Below are positions 1-6,145 of a stretch of DNA of 16,377 nucleotides, piece by piece. Origin of the DNA: CAWHQZ01 sp963831645 (GTDB lineage: Bacteria > Pseudomonadota > Alphaproteobacteria > Rhizobiales > Aestuariivirgaceae). The stretch lies in assembly GCA_963831645.1 (NCBI GenBank), contig CAWHQZ010000033.1, forward strand, positions 1 to 16,377, given 5' to 3'. Every line of letters starts with the position of its first letter. Positions within the stretch are counted from its first letter, which is position 1. The notes below the pieces were generated by a model, which was given only the letters and a program-made list of their open reading frames with translations, did no database searches and was not told where the DNA came from. Position numbers and translations under genes: made by a program.

Positions 1-32
1 GCCTGGAGCGCCAGCGGCAGGAGTGGCAGTAG
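1..32 (+). CDS. C-terminal tail of an upstream gene (partial), possibly the partner ABC permease
   Basis: Reading from base 3, the last nine codons give LERQRQEWQ and then a TAG stop at 30-32. A short charged tail like this is common at the C-terminus of polar amino-acid ABC permeases, and such permeases are usually encoded as adjacent pairs, so this may be the end of the partner subunit. Too little is present to identify it. It ends 8 bases before the ATG at 41, so the genes would be tightly coupled. Confidence 0.35.
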   Translation, partial: LERQRQEWQ

Positions 33-40
33 CGCCGACC

Positions 41-724
41 ATGCTGCAGCTCCCGGAAATTTACGCTGCGAACATCCACCGTTGGCTGCCGGAACTGCTC
101 TACTATTCCCTCACCACCTTGCGGATCGCGGCGGCGTCCTTCCTGCTCGCCGTACTGATCGGCATCGCCGTCGCACTCTGCCGGACCTCGCGCAGCAAAC
201 TCCTGCAGACCCTTGCTGCCGGCTACATCGAGGTGGCGCGCGGCCTGCCGATCGTCGTCGTCCTGTACATTGTCTACTTCGTGCCGCCGCAACTCTTCCC
301 CGGCCTCAACTGGCAATGGTTGAGCGACTTCACCGGCGCCGTCGTTGGCCTCGGTCTGCATGGCGGCGCGATTCTGGCGGAGGTGTTCAGGTCTGGCATC
401 GAGGCCTTGCACAAGGGCCAGCGCGAGGCGGCGATTTCGCTCGGCATGACGCCGGCGCAGGCCATGGCCTACATCATCATGCCGCAGGCAGCCCGCATCG
501 TCCTGCCGCCCGTCGGCAACTACGCCATCGGCCTGCTCAAGGATACCTCGCTGTGTTCGCTGATCGGCGTGAACGAGCTCATGAACGACGCCAAGAGCAT
601 TGCGTTTGCCGAATACCAGCCGATGGCCGTGTTCGTTCTCGTTGCCGGCATCTATTTCGTCATGAGCTATCCGCTGTCGATCGCCGTCCGTTACATGGAG
701 CGGCGGCTCAATATTTCGCGTTAG
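41..724 (+). CDS. Polar amino-acid ABC transporter, permease subunit (HisM/GlnP type)
   Basis: Inner-membrane permease of a polar amino-acid uptake ABC transporter (PAAT family), which works with a periplasmic binding protein and an ATPase. From the ATG at 41 it has 227 residues, normal for the family, with about five hydrophobic segments. The cytoplasmic EAA loop that docks on the ATPase is clear at about 129-160 (EAAISLGMTPAQA, then PQAARIVLPPVGN), followed by the typical LLKDTSL stretch. The frame is open to the left edge and a GTG at 23 would add six residues. I prefer ATG 41 because it falls just after the stop of the preceding reading frame, although no good ribosome site precedes it. 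The stop is 18 bases before the enolase-superfamily gene, so the two are probably co-transcribed. The substrate cannot be read from the sequence; the context suggests an amino acid or derivative handled by that enzyme. Confidence 0.9.
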   Translation: MLQLPEIYAANIHRWLPELLYYSLTTLRIAAASFLLAVLIGIAVALCRTSRSKLLQTLAAGYIEVARGLPIVVVLYIVYFVPPQLFPGLNWQWLSDFTGAVVGLGLHGGAILAEVFRSGIEALHKGQREAAISLGMTPAQAMAYIIMPQAARIVLPPVGNYAIGLLKDTSLCSLIGVNELMNDAKSIAFAEYQPMAVFVLVAGIYFVMSYPLSIAVRYMERRLNISR

Positions 725-742
725 AGTCGGAAGGATGTCGTC

Positions 743-1885
743 ATGAAGATCCGGAAAATCAGGACCACGCCGCTTCACTGCGCCTTCAAGCAGCCCTACC
801 ACTGGGCGCAAGGTGTCAACCACGGCGCGCCGGTCATTCTCATCGAAGTCGAGACCGATGCCGGTATCGTCGGCATCGGCGAGTTGGTGGCAAGCCCGGC
901 CATCGCGCCGGTCCACGCGATCCTTGCCGATGCCATCCCGCACTTCGTCGGCAAGTCCGTCTACGACGGCAACCGCACCATCTGGGACTACTACCAGCAC
1001 GGCTTCAACTCGAAAGGCACAGGCAGCGCACCGCGCTACTTCTCACAGGCGCTTGCAGGCTTCGAGCTGGCGCTGTGGGACGCCATCGGCAAGGCCGCCG
1101 GCCTGCCGCTGCACAAACTGCTCGGCGGCGCCGTGCGCGACAATGTCGAATACTTCGGCTTCCTCCAGGGCGGCACACCCCTCGAACTCGCGGCCCACGC
1201 GCGTGAGCTCGCAGAGGCCGGCTTCAGGGTTCTCTACGTGAAAGTGGGTCGGGGCGACGAGCTCGACGTTGCGATCGTCGCCGAAGTGCGCAAGGCCGTC
1301 GGCAGCAAGGTTCGGCTGCGGCTCGATGCCAACGAGGTGTGGGACGTGCTGACGGCGCGGCGCATGTTCGAGAAACTCAAGCCCTTCGATCCCGAATTCA
1401 TCGAGCAACCGGTGCCCGGGCGCCTGGGCTCGGAAGGACTTTCACGTCTGCGCCAGGTGACGAGCATCCCCATCGCGGCCGACCAGTCGGCCTACTCGGC
1501 CGACGACATCTTCGAGCTCTGCCGCAATCGAGCCGCGGACGTGATTGTCCTGGGCCTGCATGAGACCTGCGGCGTCGTGCGCTTCCGCAAGGCAGCGGCG
1601 GTGGCCGAGGCGGCCGGCGTCAACATTTGCCTGCACGGCGTCTTCGAGACCGGCATTACCACCTGCGCCTCCAATCAGGTTGCAGCCACCTTGCCGAACA
1701 TGGACGACGGCAACCAGATCATGTGGCAGCTCCTCGCCGAAGACATCGTGGCCCGCCCGAACCTTGTGCCCGAGAACGGCGCGCTCACAATCCCCGACCT
1801 GCCGGGCCTGGGCTTCGAACTCGACCGCGACGCAGTGGCCAGGGCGGCAGCTGCGTTCAGCAGACTGAATGAACGGAACAGGTGA
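743..1885 (+). CDS. Mandelate racemase/muconate lactonizing enzyme family protein (enolase superfamily)
   Basis: A 380-residue member of the enolase superfamily, whose enzymes abstract a proton alpha to a carboxylate and stabilise the enolate with Mg2+. It has an N-terminal capping domain (about 1-125) and a TIM-barrel domain (about 130-365). The metal ligands are visible as D195 (RLDANEVW), E221 (FIEQPV) and D247 (AADQS). On the second strand only one lysine is present (Y165-V-K167-V-G), where many relatives have K-x-K. On the sixth strand the position usually held by Lys (MLE/dipeptide epimerase type) or Asp (mandelate racemase type) appears to be G271. H298, just before FETGI, may serve as the second acid/base. 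A good ribosome site (GGAAGGA) precedes the ATG. Being next to an amino-acid permease suggests an amino-acid racemase or epimerase, or a hydroxyproline-type dehydratase, but the reaction is unassigned. Confidence 0.85.
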   Translation: MKIRKIRTTPLHCAFKQPYHWAQGVNHGAPVILIEVETDAGIVGIGELVASPAIAPVHAILADAIPHFVGKSVYDGNRTIWDYYQHGFNSKGTGSAPRYFSQALAGFELALWDAIGKAAGLPLHKLLGGAVRDNVEYFGFLQGGTPLELAAHARELAEAGFRVLYVKVGRGDELDVAIVAEVRKAVGSKVRLRLDANEVWDVLTARRMFEKLKPFDPEFIEQPVPGRLGSEGLSRLRQVTSIPIAADQSAYSADDIFELCRNRAADVIVLGLHETCGVVRFRKAAAVAEAAGVNICLHGVFETGITTCASNQVAATLPNMDDGNQIMWQLLAEDIVARPNLVPENGALTIPDLPGLGFELDRDAVARAAAAFSRLNERNR

Positions 1886-1959
1886 ACGGCCCGCACGAGC
1901 TGTTAGCAGATTCTCACAACTCTACGCGCACTACCCTCTATCCGATAGGGCACGATCGA

Positions 1960-2268
1960 TCAGGGGCAATACCAAACTGGTCCGAGTCTGAAACAGCCGC
2001 GCCGGCCGCGTGGAGGGCTCCGAAACGAACGTCCACATGCCTCGACGCGACGGCCACTACGGAAATGACGATGGTTGAATGTTCTTCCCCACTGCCAGAC
2101 GTAGCCACGGCGACACGAAGTATGGCGACCGTGCGTTTTCAGCACAAAACCGGTATCCTCCTCCTCCGGAATCACAAGCCCTGAGAGTGGTATCGGTGCA
2201 GCCGGCGCAGGGTTGGGCACAGCCACTGTGAACACCGCGGCGAGGGCAGCAACTGCCAAGCGCATCAT
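1960..2268 (-). CDS. Small secreted Arg/His-rich four-cysteine protein, function unknown
   Basis: About 102 residues with a clear Sec signal peptide: MMR, a hydrophobic core AVAALAAVFTVAV and a likely AxA cleavage site around PAPA-AP. The mature part is rich in Arg and His, has four cysteines (two disulfides possible in the periplasm) and ends in GPVWYCP. I recall similar C-termini in short hypothetical rhizobial proteins, but I do not know a function. I chose the ATG at 2268 because AAGGA lies nine bases upstream and gives a compact signal peptide. A longer form from ATG 2304 is possible; that codon overlaps the stop of the DUF1269 gene as ATGA, which would mean translational coupling. Either way it probably shares an operon with that gene. 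Confidence 0.62.
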   Translation of the reverse strand: MMRLAVAALAAVFTVAVPNPAPAAPIPLSGLVIPEEEDTGFVLKTHGRHTSCRRGYVWQWGRTFNHRHFRSGRRVEACGRSFRSPPRGRRGCFRLGPVWYCP

Positions 2269-2300
2269 GTTCTGAGATCCTTCTTTCGCCAACGTTCTCG

Positions 2301-2825
2301 TCATGCCTTCGCGGCCGATGTCCTTGTCAACGCCTCCTTCAGTCTTGCCTCGGCTTCGTTTGAGAGAGACGTCTTCAGCACCCGGGGTTTGTAGTGTTCG
2401 AGCTCGGGGAGAACCTTGTCTTCAGTCACGCTCTTGACCAGAACGAACAGGGCTGACGAGCCCTCAGGGATCGTTTCACCGAGCTTTTTCACGAATTTGT
2501 CGTCGATGCCGTAGTCGATAAGCGAGCCTGACAGCGCCCCTGCACCCGCGCCGGCAAGGCCGCCGATGGCCATGCCGGCGAGCGGGTTCAGGAACAGAAG
2601 CCCAACCAGTGTGCCCCACATCATCCCCGACATACCGCCACTCGCAGCGCCCATCGCCGTCAGGTTGACGGCCTGCTTGATGTGTACCTTGCCGTCTTTC
2701 TCGCGCTCGACCACGCACGCATCCTCCAAATCGATCAGATGCTCTTTTTGCATTGAGCGTGTCTTGTTCAGCACCTCGTCGGCGGTATGAATGCCGTCGA
2801 AGCCAAGCGCGATCAGACTGCTCAT
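2301..2825 (-). CDS. DUF1269 domain membrane protein
   Basis: A 174-residue protein matching the DUF1269 pattern. An N-terminal alpha/beta segment (about 1-52: IALGFDGIHTADEVL, then VVEREKDGKVHI) is followed by a glycine- and alanine-rich membrane-associated stretch at about 57-104, then a second alpha/beta segment (SSALFVLVKSV at about 123-133) and a charged tail. The family is widespread in bacteria with no established biochemical function. The ATG at 2825 is preceded by an excellent ribosome site (GGAAGGAGAG, five bases away), which rules out the 15-codon upstream extension. It lies 57 bases after the AI-2E gene on the same strand and directly before the small secreted protein, so the three probably form one transcription unit. 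Confidence 0.85.
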   Translation of the reverse strand: MSSLIALGFDGIHTADEVLNKTRSMQKEHLIDLEDACVVEREKDGKVHIKQAVNLTAMGAASGGMSGMMWGTLVGLLFLNPLAGMAIGGLAGAGAGALSGSLIDYGIDDKFVKKLGETIPEGSSALFVLVKSVTEDKVLPELEHYKPRVLKTSLSNEAEARLKEALTRTSAAKA

Positions 2826-2882
2826 GTTTTCTCTCCTTCCGAAATTTACCGTGGGATGATGCCGGGGCAATTATGACGATTT

Positions 2883-3935
2883 CTAGACGAGGCGTTGGTA
2901 GTTGGCCTCCGGCTCTTTCGTAGGCGCCCCGAGCAGGTCGGCCAGCCAGCGGCTCGAGGGATGTTGCGCGCAGAAGATCAGCAGAGCGATCGTGATCGGA
3001 ACCCCGATGAAGGCTCCGGCGAGGCCCCATAGCAACGCCCAGAAGAACACGGCGAACAAGACAACGAGGGGGGAGACGGCCAGCATGCTCCCGGACACGC
3101 GCGGTTCGATGTAGCTGCCGATGACGAACTGGATGACGGTCAGGCCGGCGAAAACCGCGAGCGCGGCTTGCCACGACGCGAACTGCGCCAGGGCGAACAG
3201 GGTCGGCAGCACAGTGGCGATGAACGCTCCGATGTACGGGATGTAGTTCAGGACGAAGGCAATGACGCCCCATTCGGCTGCAAACTGCACCCCCATCAGC
3301 GCAGCGAACGCCCAGACGAATGCACCTGTCATCAGGCTCATCAATGTCCTGACCAGCATGTAGCTGCGGAGCTTGGCCGCAGTCGCCAGGCTGCCGGCAA
3401 GCAGAGCGCGCGCGGCCTCCGGGTTTTCCATTTCCCGGATTTTTCGGCCGATGACGTCGACCTCAAGAAGCCCAAGGACCACGTAGCCGAGCACGATTAG
3501 CCAGAAACTCATGGTCGTGTTTACCCGCCCGGTGATCTCCTGCACGGCGCGTACCAGCCAGCGGACATTGAAATGATCGGCCCACAGCCTGGCGACCGCG
3601 ACTCCATAGCCCTCCAGCCACACCGCTACCTGCTCGTAGAGGAGTTGGAACCGCCCCGCCTCACTGACCAGCCACCGTCCCACCCGCCCGGAGCTCCATA
3701 CGACGAGCGATGCAAAGACCACGAACACGAACACGGTGACGAGGATGACGATCCCCAGAGCGAGGAGTTTCGGCAAACGGGACTGCAGGCGGCTCTGCAG
3801 CGGCCACACGATCGCAATGATGAAGAGGGCAAAGGCGATTGGCGCGAAGACGGAGCGGGCCAGATAGACAGCGCCGAACACCGCAACCACCGCGATCAGA
3901 ACCCCTGCCGCGCGAAACCCCCGGTCTCCTGTCAT
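2883..3935 (-). CDS. AI-2E family transporter (PerM/TqsA-like polytopic membrane protein)
   Basis: A 350-residue inner-membrane protein of the AI-2E exporter family. There are hydrophobic segments at about 8-27, 30-46, 56-80, 141-159, 197-216, 222-250, 257-275 and 287-322, with a long amphipathic cytoplasmic region at about 84-140. Family hallmarks are NYIPYIGAFIATVLPTL (230-246), a G-x-Y-I-E-P motif (273-278) and AFIGVPITIAL near the C-terminus. Members include E. coli TqsA, linked to autoinducer-2 export, and transporters linked to ion or pH tolerance, so the substrate should not be assumed. The start has a GGAG ribosome site five bases upstream. It is probably the first gene of the minus-strand unit ending at 1960, with its promoter in 3936-4126. 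Confidence 0.88.
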   Translation of the reverse strand: MTGDRGFRAAGVLIAVVAVFGAVYLARSVFAPIAFALFIIAIVWPLQSRLQSRLPKLLALGIVILVTVFVFVVFASLVVWSSGRVGRWLVSEAGRFQLLYEQVAVWLEGYGVAVARLWADHFNVRWLVRAVQEITGRVNTTMSFWLIVLGYVVLGLLEVDVIGRKIREMENPEAARALLAGSLATAAKLRSYMLVRTLMSLMTGAFVWAFAALMGVQFAAEWGVIAFVLNYIPYIGAFIATVLPTLFALAQFASWQAALAVFAGLTVIQFVIGSYIEPRVSGSMLAVSPLVVLFAVFFWALLWGLAGAFIGVPITIALLIFCAQHPSSRWLADLLGAPTKEPEANYQRLV

Positions 3936-4126
3936 GTGGCTCCGTTATCGAGGTGAGCGCGCCGAGCTGCTGTGAACCGGATCCTCGTCATTACATTTGG
4001 AGCTTCCCGGGGGAACTCCGCAAGGGCAGGCTCCGGCTGCGCTGTGACAGGAATAGGGATGGTGGCGGTAGCCTCGCGGCTGTTAACGTCAAATCGCCCG
4101 CCGCCATCGAGGGATGAGAAACGGCT
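3936..4126. promoter_or_regulatory. Divergent intergenic region with an imperfect 21-bp palindrome
   Basis: This gap separates the AI-2E gene (minus) from the microprotein (plus), so it must hold promoters for both. The clearest structure is an imperfect palindrome at 3999-4019. The arms GGAGCTTCCC and GGGGAACTCC flank a central G, with eight of ten positions self-complementary plus one possible G-U pair. With almost no loop it looks more like a protein-binding site than a terminator. I see no convincing sigma-70 promoter pair. A GGAAC at 4012-4016 resembles the -35 element of EcfG-type stress promoters, but the expected CGTT is absent at the right distance. Confidence 0.35.
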
Positions 4127-4234
4127 ATGAAACACCACCATGAGTATGACGTCTATCTCATCCGGCGGATCCTTTATTTCATCGCCGGGGCGGCAGTAGT
4201 GATCGCCCTCGTGGCAATATGGGCTTACGCGTGA
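4127..4234 (+). CDS. 35-residue single-span membrane microprotein
   Basis: A 35-codon reading frame starting ATG at 4127 and ending TGA at 4232-4234. The product has a charged cytoplasm-type N-terminus (MKHHHEYDVYLIRR) followed by one hydrophobic helix (ILYFIAGAAVVIALVAIWAYA) that runs to the C-terminus. The Arg-Arg pair just before the helix fits positive-inside topology with the tail outside. A GAGGG lies upstream but is rather far from the ATG. The strict split into polar head and membrane span, with no residue breaking the helix, is hard to get by chance in GC-rich DNA, so I consider it real. It sits between the AI-2E and patatin genes and I recognise no named family. Confidence 0.55.
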   Translation: MKHHHEYDVYLIRRILYFIAGAAVVIALVAIWAYA

Positions 4235-4319
4235 GCGCCTGGACCGCAGAGTTGCGCTGCAGCAATATCCTAGCCATTCAAGTTGCACTGCGGTAAGCTC
4301 AAATAAGGTCCCGTCATAT

Positions 4320-4340
4320 GTCGTGCCAAACCGGCACGAC
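4320..4340. repeat. Perfect 8-bp inverted repeat upstream of the patatin gene
   Basis: Arms GTCGTGCC (4320-4327) and GGCACGAC (4333-4340) with loop AAACC. It lies 17 bases before the ATG at 4358, where no good Shine-Dalgarno sequence is seen. No T-run follows, so it is not a typical intrinsic terminator. It may be a repressor site or an RNA hairpin affecting translation of the phospholipase gene. Confidence 0.5.
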
Positions 4341-4357
4341 ACAACCATCCAACTCCG

Positions 4358-5405
4358 ATGCCAAAGACGTCTTCCAAGGCCGCAGGGAAACGCGCTCCGG
4401 TCCTCATCGATCTGGCGCTGCAAGGCGGCGGCTCCCACGGCGCCTTCACGTGGGGCGTGCTCGACCGCCTGCTCGAGGAGCCGTGGCTGCTTCTTGAAGC
4501 CATTTCCGGCACCTCGGCCGGCGCCATGAACGCGGCGGTGCGTCGCCGACGGTTGGACGGAGGGCGGGGCATCGGGGGCGCGTGCGGCGCTCGATGCCTA
4601 TTGGAAGCGCGTCGCGCGGGCCGCCACTTTCAGTCCCTTGCAGCGCACACCCCTCGACCGTCTGCTCGGCCGCTGGACGCTCGACTCCTCGCCCGTCTTC
4701 ATCGGTCTCGACCTGATGTCGCGGCTCTTTTCGCCCTACGAGCTCAATCCGCGCGGCTTCAATCCACTGCAGTCCATCCTGGACGAGAGCATCGATTTCG
4801 TACGGCTGGCCCGGTCCCCCATCAAGCTGTTCGTCACGGCGACCAATGTCCGCACCGGCCGTGGCCGCATCTTCCGCAATGCGGACATCACTTCGGACGT
4901 GCTGCTCGCCTCAGCCTGCCTGCCGACGATGTTCCACGCAGTCGAAATTGATGGCGACTCCTATTGGGATGGCGGCTATGCGGGCAACCCGACCATCACC
5001 CCGCTGATACGCGAGAGCGAGGCGCAGGATACGATCCTGGTGCAGATCAATCCTCGCGAGCGTCCCGGCACGCCGCGCTCGGCAGGCGAGATCCTCAATC
5101 GCCTGAACGAGGTGTCCTTCAACGCCGCGCTGATGAAGGAGTTGCGCATGATCGCCCTACTCCGCCAGGTCGCCGATCCGGGATCGGGCGAGGGAGCGCG
5201 CTGGGCAGCGATGCGGACGCACCGGATCATGACCGAGATGATGACGAACCTCGGTCACTCCTCGAAGCTGAACGCAGAGCTCGCCTTCCTGGAAATGCTG
5301 CGCGAGGAGGGGCGGCGGGCAGCCGCTGCCTTCCTCGAGGCGCACGCGGGCGACCTCGGACACCGCTCGACCGCCGATCTCGACGTGCTGCTGGCGGAGT
5401 GCTGA
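4358..5405 (+). pseudogene. Patatin-like phospholipase, broken by a one-base insertion
   Basis: Patatins are Ser-Asp dyad lipid acyl hydrolases. The N-terminal frame (from ATG 4358) holds the oxyanion-hole loop GGGSHGAF (residues 23-30) and the nucleophile elbow GTSAG (51-55, S53). Right after MNAAV the frame is lost. One extra base at about 4541-4543 (most simply G4542) moves the rest into the next frame, which then reads V-A-D-G-W-T-E-G-G and runs without a stop to TGA at 5403-5405. That second part holds the catalytic Asp in WDGGYAGNP (about residue 204 of the repaired protein) and a normal C-terminus. Repaired length is about 348 residues, typical for this bacterial group. All catalytic elements survive, so this is either a sequencing error or a very recent null allele. 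It could also be annotated as two CDS. Confidence 0.85.
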
Positions 5406-5466
5406 GCGATGGGCCTGTCGCGGGCCACGGCATCGATCGCTCATGCACCGCGTGGCGGTGATCACA

Positions 5467-5484
5467 TAGATGCTCTAGCATCTA
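5467..5484. repeat. Perfect 8-bp inverted repeat (operator-like) upstream of the DUF4203-like gene
   Basis: TAGATGCT (5467-5474) and AGCATCTA (5477-5484) are exact inverse complements around CT. The centre lies about 40 bases before the ATG at 5515, in the 109-base gap after the patatin gene, so it is placed to act as a dimeric repressor or activator site. AT content is higher than in the flanks. No T-run follows. It also resembles the short CTAG-containing cores of rhizobial intergenic repeats, so a repeat remnant is an alternative. Confidence 0.5.
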
Positions 5485-5514
5485 GCGTAACTGGGCAGTT
5501 CATGGAGGTGAAAC

Positions 5515-6123
5515 ATGTCTCTCTTGGGTGGCATACTGATGATCCTGGCCGGCCTGGCGATCCTGTCGTTCGGCCTGTTCCTGTTCTACGCGTGGCTGCC
5601 CCTGCTCTATGGTCTGATCGGCCTCGAGATCGGCCTGCTGTTGGGCAGATGGTTGACGGGCACCGTTGGAGCTACTGCCATCATCCTTGGAATTGGCGCT
5701 GCGGTACTTCTCGGGTTGTTATCGTATGCTCTCGAGCCGTATCGACGCGTTCTGCTCGGTATTTCCGGCGGTGTCCTGATCGGCCTTTCGATTGCAGCCC
5801 TGTTCGGGTTGGATGGCTGGCTTGGCGGCTTCTTCGGCCTCGTTCTGGCGGCAGTCTGCGGCGTGATCGGCGGCTTCATCGTGCCGTTTTTCTTCGACGC
5901 CTTCGTCGTTGTCGCCTCCGCGCTCGCCGGCGCAGCCATGGTCATGGCCGGCGCACATTTGATTCTGCCGAATGTCGGGCTGTTCGACCACGCTGGCGGC
6001 GGTCTGCTGCCGAGATTGCTCGCCCTGCTGTTGGCCGTGGTCGGGATGGGCTGGCAACTCAGCAACATCGCAAAGTGGGTTCAATCCCAGCCGCTGCCCG
6101 GCGACGTTGCCGGTCGTCGGTAA
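5515..6123 (+). CDS. Polytopic membrane protein, DUF4203/TMEM198-like
   Basis: A 202-residue protein made almost entirely of hydrophobic, glycine-rich segments (about seven spans), with short polar links such as LEPYRRV and a hydrophilic C-terminus after WQLSNIAKW. The repeated pattern of small-residue helices (GLIGLEIGLLLG, GVIGGFIVPFF, ALAGAAMVMAGA) resembles DUF4203/TMEM198-type proteins, for which no enzymatic role is established. The start is well fixed by GGAGGTG four bases before the ATG. It is the last plus-strand gene before a convergent hydrolase pair, with only 22 bases between the two stop codons and no clear terminator there. The family call is by overall pattern and moderately sure. 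Confidence 0.8.
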   Translation: MSLLGGILMILAGLAILSFGLFLFYAWLPLLYGLIGLEIGLLLGRWLTGTVGATAIILGIGAAVLLGLLSYALEPYRRVLLGISGGVLIGLSIAALFGLDGWLGGFFGLVLAAVCGVIGGFIVPFFFDAFVVVASALAGAAMVMAGAHLILPNVGLFDHAGGGLLPRLLALLLAVVGMGWQLSNIAKWVQSQPLPGDVAGRR

Positions 6124-6145
6124 AACGATCGTTCCACGACATACT

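Noticed and set aside
82..1206. A 374-codon plus-strand frame overlapping the permease and enolase-superfamily genes
   Set aside because: It is a +1 shadow rich in Arg, Ala and His with no domain pattern. The two genes it overlaps are well supported.
1934..1950. Possible terminator hairpin after the enolase-superfamily gene (CCCT...AGGG)
   Set aside because: The outer arms are only four bases, the inner pairing leaves almost no loop, and there is no T-run on either strand.
2476..3273. A 265-codon minus-strand frame spanning the AI-2E and DUF1269 genes
   Set aside because: It is a shadow frame on the same strand, Arg-rich, overlapping two real genes with proper ribosome sites.
4012..4040. 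EcfG-type general stress promoter suggested by GGAAC at 4012-4016
   Set aside because: The required CGTT is not found 16-17 bases downstream (CGGC is the nearest), so the match is too weak.
3932..4438. A 168-codon minus-strand frame in the divergent intergenic region
   Set aside because: It has no recognisable motif or good ribosome site, its composition is mixed, and it would cover both the microprotein and the patatin start. I judged it chance.
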